From Nilaparvata lugens (lineage: Eukaryota; Arthropoda; Insecta; Hemiptera; Delphacidae): a DNA stretch of 64,000 bases. Each line of letters starts with the position of its first letter. Position 1 is the first letter of the stretch. The stretch spans positions 59,321,274 through 59,385,273 of the forward strand of contig NC_052510.1 of the NCBI RefSeq assembly GCF_014356525.2, written 5' to 3'. The notes under the pieces are model-generated. The model saw only the letters and a list, made by a program, of their open reading frames with translations. It was not told the DNA's origin and searched no databases. Shown one piece after another: positions 54,606 to 64,000 of the stretch. A program made the position numbers and the translations under genes.

Positions 54606-57600
54606 AATATTAGGAGTTATAAGAAAAATATTGATGAATTTAGCATATTATTACAAAGCCTCAATTATCGTTTTACATGTATAATTCTAACTGAAGCTTG
54701 GTTAGGTGATGAGAGTGATTTGATGGAAATCCCAGGTTATAGTTTGTTCAGATCATTCAATAATATCAATCAAAGCGATGGAGTAGTAGTATATATAGAT
54801 AGTGAAATATCTGCTGCTTGTCGCGAGCTCCAATTAGGCGGTATTGCAACTTGTCTCTCCCTTACCTTCGACTGGGCCGGGGTGCCATGCGAACTATTAG
54901 CCTGCTATCGTAGTCCCAATTCTAGTCTTGGCATTTTCATTGACTCAATTGATTCGTATTATAACAATCAGAGGAATACGAATAATGACAAGTGTATAAA
55001 AATTCTTGCTGGTGATATGAATTGTAATGTTTTAAATGTCAATTCCCAATCAATAGAAGAGAGGTTTGTAGATGTGCTGAACGATGCAGGTCTCGTTTGC
55101 TGTGTTGACAAAGTAACCAGGTCAGCTAGCAACACCTGCATTGATCACTATTTTATCAAGCTGCCACCCTTATTCGAGGTGACATCTGTAGTAATTCAAA
55201 CCTCAATCACCGATCACTATACTGTTTGCATGAAATTTTCTACACCGGAACCTATCCCATCTCATAACGAAGCTAAATATTACGTGAAAACTGATTGGGA
55301 AGGTGTGAAAGATTCTCTGTCTTGCCAAAACTGGAACCATGTCATCAATGAAAACAATATCAATCAGGCTACTAATTCATTTATAGAAACAATTCAGGAG
55401 ATAATCTGTGAAAAGTCATCAAAAATTAAAATTTCAGCGAAAAACACAAAAATAAAACCATGGATCACTAGCGCCCTCATTAACTCTATCAGACATCGCG
55501 ACAAAATTAAAAGGAGACTTATTAGACAACCTTACAATATCGCACTGAAAGAAGAATTTATCCGTTTCAGAAATATATTACACTCCGCTATTAAAAAAGC
55601 CAAATATAATTATTATAGGAGTAAGGTTGATGAAGTATCTAATAACCCTCAAAAGTTCTGGGCTGTAGTTAAGGAAATTGCTGGGAAAGCCAAAGGCGCG
55701 AAATCATTTCCAATCAATGCATTTCCTAGAGATAGTGAAACGACCCTACAACAAAATATCAATGTTATTTGTAAAAATTTCAATAAATATTTTACCTCAG
55801 TTGGAACCTCACTAGCCACATCATTGAACCCAATTGGAGAACCGGAAATTAATGATAATGATTGTGGAGTTGATTCAGTATTTGAGTTTAAGATTGTAAC
55901 ACTTGAAGAAGTTGCAAATGTAATAAATAGTCTTAAAGGCAGGAGTGCACCTGGGTACGACCTTATCCCAACTAAAATCATTAAAGATAACATACATTCA
56001 TTAATATATCCCATCCATCACATTGTTAATTTGAGCCTTCATTTGGGGCAGTTTCCAGAGAACCTGAAAATTGCAAAAATTATACCAATCCACAAATCCG
56101 GCCCCAAAAACGAACTCACAAATTACAGACCGATTTCCCTTTTAGCTTCTATTTCAAAAATTATTGAGAAGTGTGTCAAAGTACAATTGATGGAATACTT
56201 GACAAGTAATGATATTCTAGCAAAGAACCAATATGGCTTTCAAAAATCCAAAAATACTAATGATGCCCTTTTTGAGGTAACTAGATACGTAATAGAATCA
56301 ATAAAATCGAAAAATAAAGTAATTATTTCTTTCCTTGACTTGGCTAAAGCATTTGATTCGGTCGATAGGGGAAAGCTATTGAAAAAACTTGAAGCTGTGG
56401 GAATTAAAAACTGTGCACTCCATTGGTTCATTAGTTACTTTGACAAGCGTTTACAATTTGTGCAGATTGAAGGAGAATTTAGTGAGAGGGATAGTGTTGA
56501 ATACGGTGTCATTCAGGGCAGCACCCTGGGACCAATATTGTTCCTGATTTATATTAACAACATTTCCCAACTGAACACAAGAAGCAAAGTACTCCTATTT
56601 GCTGATGATACAATTGTTATTTCAGCAGGTAGAGAGTGGGAAGAAGCCTATGAGAATGCCTGTTCTGACCTATCAAAAATTAAAAATTGGTTTGACCACA
56701 ATAGTCTATCAGTTAACTTGAGCAAAACCAAATATATGCCCATTGTGACCAGGAATCAACCAGACCCAGGCTCAAGGCAAATCAAGATGCACTCCTGTAG
56801 AAATATAGGATCATCAACCTGCACTTGTGGATCTATTAATAGAGTGGACCAGTATAAGTATCTTGGGGTCATGTTTGATTATCGTCTGAGTTGGGTTCCT
56901 CATATTCAGTGTTTAAAACAGAGACTGAGAAGATTGTTGTATGGGTTTTCCCAATTGAGCCATGTGCTGAATATCAGACTGTGCAGGAGGATCTATCATG
57001 CCTATGCACAGTCAGTATTGGAGTATGGCATTATTGTTTGGGGGGGAGTGTCATCTGCAGGTCTTGAACCTCTTGCTGTCACCCAGAGAACAATTTTAAA
57101 AACAATTTTGAAAAAGGAATCAAGATACCCCACAGCGCTGCTGTTCTCGGACTTCCCTGTGCTCAACATCAGACAACTATACATCAAAACATTACTCAGT
57201 TATATTAGGAAACATAAAGCAGATCTATTCATCAATATCGAACATAATTATCAAACACGACATAGGAACAACCATGGATATTATATACCTAGATTGATAC
57301 ACGGAACTGAACTCAAATCACCATACTATTTAGCTCAGATTTTATACAGGAATGTTCCAGATATTGTGAGGGAGGCCGAGAGCAGCAGCAATGTGATTTT
57401 TAAAAGCTCGTTGATGAAATGGCTCTTCAGCATAGGCTGGATTGGAGCTGAGAGGCTAATTCACTCACCTTACACCTAGCAAGAGTAAATGCATTGGGGA
57501 ATAACTTTATACATTAATATTTCGAAATGCTAAATTCATTTATACACTCATACCTTACGTTCAAGTATTTAGAGTTTCAAAACATAATAGAGGCTTATAA

Positions 57601-57952
57601 AACAATAAATTACCTCCGGTTTTTGGGTCCTCTTGCTCTCCCACTCTAGATATCAAGCTACACCCAACACTATATTATGTTAATTATAATTCACCTACTG
57701 TTATCTGAATCTTAGTTGTGTAATTTTAATTACACATATTGTAATTTATAGTAAATATAATACCATAATTATAACTACTTAGTGAATAATACTGCTTGCA
57801 GGAACTGTCCCCCAATCTCAGACGCATAGTCTTACTGGGGGAATTCCACTCAATCAATATGTTCTTTCTACTGTTTATGTAAAATTGTGATTCTTATTTT
57901 GTTGAATATCAAATATAAATATGTACATGTATTGTATGCCAAGTGGAAATAA
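54560..57952 (+). mobile_element. LINE D, inserted in LINE C
   Basis: Plus strand, with the 5' end at about 54560 inside LINE C and the 3' end at GGAAATAAACGAATTGAATT, where a (TTGAA)n tail begins. The 3' UTR (57480-57952) has a hairpin (GTCCCCCAATCTCAGACGC with ACTGGGGGAATTCC). It is 5'-truncated exactly around the endonuclease start: ORF1 is missing, but ORF2 is open throughout. Confidence 0.85.
54585..57479 (+). CDS. LINE D ORF2: endonuclease-reverse transcriptase
   Basis: The frame is open well upstream of TTG 54720, which precedes ATG 54723. Codons from about 54585 encode the endonuclease start (FTVIQQNIRSYKKNIDEF, IILTEAWL with catalytic Glu), so the natural protein begins further 5'. 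Counted from 54720: ILAGDMNCNV (95-104), CIDHYFIK, SITDHYTV (162-169), RSAPGYDLIP (408-417), NYRPISLLASISKIIEK (468-484), LAKAFDSVDR (541-550), GVIQGSTLGPILFLIYINN (596-614) and FADDTIVI (627-634). It ends with IGWIGAERLIHSPYT at 57476. The usual PQG of the RT is IQG here. No stop or frameshift is present, so it may be a recent copy. Confidence 0.88.
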   Translation, partial: KFTVIQQNIRSYKKNIDEFSILLQSLNYRFTCIILTEAWLGDESDLMEIPGYSLFRSFNNINQSDGVVVYIDSEISAACRELQLGGIATCLSLTFDWAGVPCELLACYRSPNSSLGIFIDSIDSYYNNQRNTNNDKCIKILAGDMNCNVLNVNSQSIEERFVDVLNDAGLVCCVDKVTRSASNTCIDHYFIKLPPLFEVTSVVIQTSITDHYTVCMKFSTPEPIPSHNEAKYYVKTDWEGVKDSLSCQNWNHVINENNINQATNSFIETIQEIICEKSSKIKISAKNTKIKPWITSALINSIRHRDKIKRRLIRQPYNIALKEEFIRFRNILHSAIKKAKYNYYRSKVDEVSNNPQKFWAVVKEIAGKAKGAKSFPINAFPRDSETTLQQNINVICKNFNKYFTSVGTSLATSLNPIGEPEINDNDCGVDSVFEFKIVTLEEVANVINSLKGRSAPGYDLIPTKIIKDNIHSLIYPIHHIVNLSLHLGQFPENLKIAKIIPIHKSGPKNELTNYRPISLLASISKIIEKCVKVQLMEYLTSNDILAKNQYGFQKSKNTNDALFEVTRYVIESIKSKNKVIISFLDLAKAFDSVDRGKLLKKLEAVGIKNCALHWFISYFDKRLQFVQIEGEFSERDSVEYGVIQGSTLGPILFLIYINNISQLNTRSKVLLFADDTIVISAGREWEEAYENACSDLSKIKNWFDHNSLSVNLSKTKYMPIVTRNQPDPGSRQIKMHSCRNIGSSTCTCGSINRVDQYKYLGVMFDYRLSWVPHIQCLKQRLRRLLYGFSQLSHVLNIRLCRRIYHAYAQSVLEYGIIVWGGVSSAGLEPLAVTQRTILKTILKKESRYPTALLFSDFPVLNIRQLYIKTLLSYIRKHKADLFINIEHNYQTRHRNNHGYYIPRLIHGTELKSPYYLAQILYRNVPDIVREAESSSNVIFKSSLMKWLFSIGWIGAERLIHSPYT

Positions 57953-58024
57953 ACGAATTGAATTGAATTGAATTGAATTGAATTGAATTGAATTGAATTG
58001 AAAATTGAATTGAATTGAATTGAA
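57953..58024. repeat. (GAATT)n tail of LINE D
   Basis: About 13 GAATT units with one irregular AAAATT. Tandem pentamer tails are made by some LINE RTs at the 3' end. The NSIQF run in the antisense endonuclease frame is its by-product. Confidence 0.85.
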
Positions 58025-58025
58025 T

Positions 58026-59118
58026 ACTCTATCAAACTGTCCAAGTCAAATGTCTTTTTAAATTTTCTATGTGCTTTGTCTCTACGTCCCATCATCTTAA
58101 GTATGTCTTCAGTCATCCACGGTACTCGTCGTTTTCTATTAATCCTCCTTGTCACATAAGGTGCATGTTTGTCATACAAAGTCAAAGTCCAATTCTCGAA
58201 AGTCTTGACCATGTCATCAACTGAGGGTAATGCTTCAATTTGATGCCATGGAGTCTGAGCCACATCAGTCAGGAAGGCGGCTTCATCAAAGTTTTTGAAG
58301 TCTCTATAAGTGATAATTTTCTGTTCTGGCTTGGGTATCTTATGGGAAAGTACACAGTAGATCAAATCATGTCTAGAAATAGCTGGGACTGAGATTTGGC
58401 CTGCTTGAACAACCTCATTGGGATCACTAACAATGAGAAGGTCAATGAGTGTGTCTGATTCATTAGTATGATGAGTTGAATCGAGAGGTAAAATAGTCAT
58501 GTTTAGGCATTGGAAAATTGTAGTCAGTTGAAAGTAGTCAAAGTTACGATTTGTCATGTTCAAGTCGGTGTTCATATCCCCCATAACTAGTATACGGTTA
58601 TAACAAGGCATAAGAGAAAGCAAGGCATTTTCGAAATCTGTGAAATGACCTATTTTTGGTGGGCGATAACAGATACCAACGAGTAATTTATCAGTACTAG
58701 ATAAGGATAATTCAAGTAGCATAAACTCTGGTCTGGAACAATACTCTTGTTTAGATGTGATTAAAACTTTTGTTTTGATACCTTCTTTCACATAAATTGC
58801 TACACCCCCACAAGCTTTATTTAATCTATCATTCCGGAAAAGATTATATCCAGGCAATGCAACAAAATTTGATGAAATACTAGGCTTCAAAAATGATTCG
58901 GAAATTCCGATTATATTGAAGTCCTGAAAACGGAAGATTGCTCTGAGTTCATCAATGTGGCAACTGAGTGATTGTACGTTAAGGTGAGCAGCCTTGAAAA
59001 GTTTTTTGAAAGAGTGGAGCTTATTTGCTAGAAACATACCTGCGTCATTATTACTATTATTGAAATGATCATACCTACTTGAGGGCGAGCGAGCTGTCGT
59101 GTCAGTGAGAGGCATCAT
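58026..59118 (-). CDS. LINE C endonuclease (APE) domain
   Basis: Minus-strand frame: AAHLNVQSL (active Asn 47), GISESFL (Glu 74), GGVAIYVKEGI, LVGICYRPP, RILVMGDMNTDL (Asp 181, Asn 183), DTLIDLLIV and ISRHDLI (His 250). It is followed by the linker VPWMTEDILKMMGRRDKAH. The APE His motif, usually SDH, is SRH here. The frame then runs into the pentamer tail of LINE D and is lost. The Met at 59118 could be genuine, with a 5' UTR reaching about 59270. Confidence 0.82.
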
Positions 59119-59389
59119 GGAAGCAGCAGACCAATCGTGAACCGACCTCAGAACGACACATGACGGGGAAAATGGGGATGAAACTGATAAAACTTAACCT
59201 AAATGGAAAAGTCTCTTGATTCGAGTGCATTCAGCATGCCTTGACAGTTCGGCTCCCTTCACTATTTAAAGCACTAGTTCAAAAAAAAATTCACTAAACA
59301 CAATAAGATGTAGATGTGTGGAGTTCCGGTGATGAATAATCCTAATGGTGAATAAGATGAAGATTGAGGAAGAACTGGTAGTGGGAGAT

Positions 59390-60815
59390 CTGGTCCAAGT
59401 GGAGATAGAGCGAGTAGGTATCCAGTAGAAGACCTGAGTTTGAAAACCAGACAAGTGCCACAGACTAAATTGTTGGGGAATAAAAAAAAACTGCTTATCA
59501 TAAAAAAATCCGAAAAATGTAACTTCACATTCTTTTATTACAAATTCTACCATATTGTTGTACGTTTTCCATCACTATAACCTTTTTTGAACTTTTAATT
59601 AATTAACAGGGGGGCTTCAAAGTTGTTGGAGATATCTGGTTTTCAAACTCATCATATTTTTCGGCAGGGTTTTGGAAGATTAACACATGATTTGAACATT
59701 TTCAACTTTTATATACAAAAGAAATAGACATTAATCATAGGGTAGACCTATCATTCATCATATTCCGATGCTGAGTTGTCTACATTATTTGACACATGCC
59801 TACCATCTACTCTAGTTGGATTTTCACAGAATCCATTATAGTTTTGTGGCACAAGCTCTGCTTTAAAATATTGTATGTAATTGCATTTATGCATTTTTAA
59901 AGGGATACCTTCATCTTAGAGTGGATTTGAATTTCTTTTATCCATATTGAAATTTTCTTATTCATAGAAATTGTAAATTTTTTGTAAGGGTCATGTTTTT
60001 GTCAGTTATGTTGTGGACTTCTACAGTATGTCCTTCATAGACAATACTTCTATATTTGAAAACTATGAATTTATACATAAATTTGTGCATAAAACAAATT
60101 TAGCTGAACACTTGACTAGTGGTGCTGCTTTAGGAATAAAATCTGGATCTCTGTCACTATTATCCATGCTGATATATTATCCAAATACATTTCAAAATAG
60201 ATAATTATAAAGGCAATAAAGATAATTGGAGTGACTTGAGATATTGTAATATTCACTCTAAAAACTTAATCAATAAAGATTATCCAAAGTAACGAACAAT
60301 CAAAACAACTTTGTTTGTGACATAACCTAGAAAATGACGGGAAATCAACCTTGATGAGCTTGAAAACAAGACATCTCCAGTACATGTCTGGTTTTCAAAC
60401 TCATTGGTTTGCTAGCATATGATTTAGACAAGTGTAAACGCCATCTAGCGGCAAAACTAGGCACTGTACATCTCTGATTTTTACACCAATCGATTCGGCA
60501 GCTTCTGTAGAAGAATCAGTATAAGAATATCAGTATAAAATCAGAGTATAAGAATCAGACAAAAACCTATTTTCTCAAAAAATGGCGCTTGTCTGGTTTT
60601 TAAACTCAGGCCTTCAGTAGTGGAAGAATCGGGTCCAAGTGGAGGTAAGCGAGAAGGAATCCAGTAGTGGAAGATCGAGTCCAAGTGGAGACAGAGAGAG
60701 ATGGAATCCAGTGGTGGAAAATCGAGTCCAAGTGGAGATAGAGAGAGATGGAATCCAGTAGTGGAAGATCGTGTTCATGGTGGAGATAGAGCGAAATGGG
60801 ATCCAGTAAAAACTG
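59390..60815. repeat. 46-47-bp minisatellite split by a TIR element
   Basis: The unit GTGGAAGATCGAGTCCAAGT then GGAGATAGAGAGAGATGG then AATCCAGTA has CCAAGT at 60635, 60681 and 60727, with a further unit (TTCATGG) near 60774. One diverged unit remains on the other side at 59390-59428. Confidence 0.75.
59429..60614. mobile_element. 1186-bp TIR element, superfamily unknown
   Basis: Flanked by CAGTAG (59423-59428 and 60615-60620). Ends AAGACCTGAGTTTGAAAACC AGACAAGTGCCA and, inverted, AAGGCCTGAGTTTAAAAACC AGACAAGCGCCA: 32 bases with three differences. The subterminal phrase TCTGGTTTTCAAACTCAT recurs near 59637 and 60389. No transposase frame is present (the longest is 63 codons at 60013-60204, unrecognised). 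Confidence 0.75.
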
Positions 60816-61244
60816 AAAAAGAGAAGAAAAAGCCAGCAGAAAAACGAAAAATCTTTGAAGAAAGTTATCAATTGAGAAAAGATACATAATACAATTGATA
60901 ATGAATAATATTCGCATAAAATTGAAGAGGAATAGTATGATTTAATGTGGGAAAGAATCGAATATTATATGGATAAATAATTATATGGATATTATAATAT
61001 AATATATGGATACTAGTAGAAGGTAATCAGATAGAAAGAGAAAAGGTAGAAAGATAAATAGATATAGAAAGAGAAATAAACATTTGAACATGCTGGATAG
61101 CTAGTGAAAAAAATCACAGGGAAAATAATGATAATAATAGGGAAGAAAGAGGAGGAAGAAGGAATGTGCACAAATTGAGAAGAACTTATGAAACTGAACT
61201 ATAGAATAAGAAATAGAACATCGTATTGTGATCTTGAATTAATC

Positions 61245-61400
61245 AAGGAGAGAAGAAGAAGAAGAAAAGAAGAAGAAAAGAAAAAGAAAGGGAAGAAGAA
61301 GAAGAAGAAGAAGAAGAAGAAGAAGAAGAAGACGAAGAAGACGAAGAAGAAGAAGAAGAAGAGAAGAAGAAGAAGAAGAAGAAGAAGAAGAAGAATAGAA
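61245..61400. repeat. (GAA)n microsatellite
   Basis: Long GAA/AAGAAG runs with CGAAGAA interruptions. The Lys/Arg- and Ser-rich frames on the two strands are artefacts. Confidence 0.9.
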
Positions 61401-63640
61401 GAGAATAATAATCATCATCGCAAACAACAATATTCAAGTAATCATTATAAATATAAGATCAAGAAGAGAAATTAGAAAGAAAAATAAGAAGTAGAGGAGA
61501 CGATGGAGAAAGTGCTAGATTATTTTAGATGAGTTTTAAATAGGATTGAACGGTGAAGTGTGAAAAATATTATATAGTATTTTACTATACTTCTAATAGA
61601 AGTATAATTAACCATTGGGAGTTGCAATAACAATAAAAGTAGTAAATTGAGAACTGTAATATTTAGTGATGAATGTCTAAGATAACGTTAAATGAAACAC
61701 AGCCCCTATATAAGCATATGAACCCACTCCGTCCGACTACCCACCCCTCCGTTCTATCAATAATTCTTCACACATTTGCTTCTATTGCTCGAGCTGTGGC
61801 AACAGTAGGAGATATCATTATGTACACCTTATATAGAAGAGATTACTATCTTTACCTATAGATTACATCCATATCTATAACGTATGTTAATCATCCAATT
61901 TATTTGAAATTCAGCATTTCGAAAATTATTAATTATGGAAATAATTTTGGTAAGAGATGTAATAATTATTAGTAAGAATAGAGATAATGATTCTCTAAGT
62001 ACCCTCTGGAGTATAGTAGTTGATGCATTGAATGTAGTTTTGGGAATTAATATCAAGATAAATTATTAATCAGTATTAACAAATGTGGATCTCCTTAGTT
62101 TGAAATAATTGCCTCATACATAATCATAAATAGCAGTGGAAAGATTCATTTATAGAACAGAAAGCCAGCTCATGAAAAATGCCAGAGAGAGACAGTAAGA
62201 GAAAAAAAGATAATGAAACAGAGAGAGTGTGTCTGAAAGCAAGGGAAATAAGAATGAGAGAGTAACTAAAAGAGCATCCACCACACAGAAGGCGACAGTA
62301 TGACTTTCTGATTAATGTGGTGCGCTTTGGATAAATTCACCTCAAACGGTCAGAAATCCTCACAAATACCATACACGCTTCCCATTCCAACAATGCTGAC
62401 AGTTTCCAGTCGATCTCACACTGTAGAGTCCTTCCCCACCCTATTTTGTCCAACCCCTCATCATAAAAAGGATTAGCTCATTTAAAATTTGAAAGAAAGA
62501 TTAAATGGGGGTGAAATTCCCTGCTACAGGGGTCAGACTGAGTAAAAATAAACATAATTGTTGGCAAATAAAACCCACTCACCATTATTCTTCTCCTTTT
62601 TAGTAACGTATTTTCAAAAGCACCCCCGTTAATAATAGAATATACTTTTTCAAAGAGATCAAATAACATTGAACGCGCGCCTTTTTTCGAATTTATGCAA
62701 ATTTTAATTAATTGGCAAGAGAGGAGTGGAAAGAAAACAAAAATATCAGAGAGTGGATGAGGAACAACACACAGCGCTATTTCCGTCTCGTTCCTTTGAT
62801 GTTGTAGGCCTACTCTCCATGTATTGAACTTCAAGATCATTTAGCCGGCCTCTATTCTTGGATTGTTCATTTTTGTTCCACCCGATATACGTCGGAAAGG
62901 GTCGGTCCTGGGCAACTTGTTTGAAAACAAATGTTCATCCCGTAGGTGACTAACAAGCCTCATTATTGGTGCGGATCAAAGGATTAGCGTCATTTGAAAA
63001 AAGGAATCACTGTGTCAAAAAAAGAGAATATGAATAAGAGTCAGCCGGCACAGGGCACTTGGTTGACTTCAAAGGGATCCAACTGTCTGCCAAAAGATCT
63101 CTCATTAAAATTGCGTCTAGTATCAAAGAATGAGTATCGTTAATGTTGGACTTTTATAAGGATAAGGGTCCACTGATTAGAGAGACCGGTAGGTCTTAAT
63201 TAATTAATAAAAATGGCAGTATTATTAACTATAATAGTCGAATGCACTTTGAAGTGTTTGTAATGGTTGGATGATTAACATTTGATGTTGTTTATAAAGA
63301 AATATGACAGTTTAAAAGTGATATTGATATGAAATAGAAGTAAAAAAACACTCCACTTATATGAGCTACTTTTGTTCAAATTGATAAAAACAATATGGAA
63401 ACTTGTAGTACTCTTTATTCTTCTAAATTTTAACCTTCTAGTCGTGACCCTGGGTCCCAGGGACCCGCTTCTTTCATATTGAATATCTCAATATATTTTA
63501 AGATATGATGTTATTCTATGATTCTAATATGTTCAAGGGTTATTGATGAACGCATTGAGCACTTATGTAAAGCAGAAATCGATCTTTATTATAATTATAA
63601 AAATAGATTTGTGAAACCTTGCATTTTCAGGGTAGTGAAA
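61401..63640. other. No gene recognised
   Basis: AT-rich sequence. GAGA-rich near 62180-62270. The 120-codon minus frame at 62478-62840 has no recognisable features. CAAATTGATAAAAACAATATG near 63376 also occurs near 33724, a small dispersed repeat. Confidence 0.35.
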
Positions 63641-63679
63641 AGTAACTTTTGGTTATTATTTTATATAAAGTCAACAAGT

Positions 63680-63945
63680 GAACAAAAAATTATAGTGATG
63701 AATACTATGATAGATCTCACATACAACACTACCAGATAGATAGGAAAAATTGGAAGGTCATAGTTCACTCTTTAGGGTAGTTTTTACCCTACCCTCAATT
63801 TCATGTTGCACAATCTCTGCAAGACATGAAATTATAGTGATGAATACTATTATAAATCCTAAAACCTACATAAAACACTACTAGAAACATTAAAAATATA
63901 TAAGGTCTCATAAAGTTCACTTTTAGGGGAGGTTTAGAATTCCTG
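63680..63945. repeat. Local direct repeat, about 140 bp apart
   Basis: ATTATAGTGATGAATACTAT occurs near 63690 and 63832. Each is followed by AACACTAC and a GTTCAC(T)TTTAGGG block. The copies are diverged. Confidence 0.55.
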
Positions 63946-64000
63946 GGATCACCTGAAATTCATTGGTTTCACTATCATCCCACTCAGGGTCAGTATTCTC

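Noticed and set aside
61187..61475. Lys/Arg-rich protein
   Set aside because: It is the (GAA)n microsatellite read in frame.

Overview
The window looks like a piece of a large, AT-rich, repeat-dominated arthropod genome. Its mix of non-LTR retrotransposons (LINEs), tRNA-derived SINEs, Helitrons, MITEs and foldback repeats suggests an insect. Some repeat families, such as the ACTTTCCTTGCCCT-ended element and the CTAGTAGTTC-ended foldback family, remind me of Hemiptera (planthopper-like), but this is recollection and not a search. I see no convincing host protein gene. Every ORF over about 200 codons belongs to a retrotransposon.

Layout. 0-6 kb: a foldback family (A, copy 1) with a MITE inside it, SINE debris, a complete minus-strand non-autonomous Helitron (3825-4613) and a 280-bp MITE. 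6-13 kb: local duplications, several MITEs and a LINE 3' end. 13-19 kb: a compact hammerhead-ribozyme-like motif, a cluster of GAGCAAATGCTC-type palindromes, a tRNA-derived SINE, a 46-bp minisatellite and a second Helitron. 19-25 kb: CT-rich satellite-like DNA, a recent 169-bp tandem duplication, and a 1.5-kb foldback element with a hammerhead-like motif in each arm and an RT fragment inserted in one arm. 25.6-32.4 kb: a nest in which foldback family A contains a hAT-like element, which contains a Harbinger-like element with a MADF gene remnant, which contains a LINE. 33-44 kb: more foldback, MITE and SINE elements, several dated by target-site duplications or by paralogous empty sites. 45-47 kb: a 102-bp minisatellite whose unit carries two hairpins, then foldback A copy 3 with a MULE-like insertion. 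48-59 kb: three LINEs. B (minus) is nearly intact. C (minus) is broken by D (plus), which is itself almost fully open. 59-61 kb: an unclassified 1.19-kb terminal-inverted-repeat element inside a 46-47-bp minisatellite, then a GAA tract. 61.5-64 kb: little that I can recognise.

How it works together. This is a record of layered transposition. LINE endonuclease/reverse transcriptases (B, D and relatives) copy themselves and could mobilise SINEs. Helitrons, hAT, Harbinger-like and MULE-like elements are non-autonomous or decayed here. The signal I rate highest is a set of small, conserved self-cleaving-ribozyme-like motifs in foldback elements. They resemble the hammerheads reported in Penelope-like retroelements and retrozymes.
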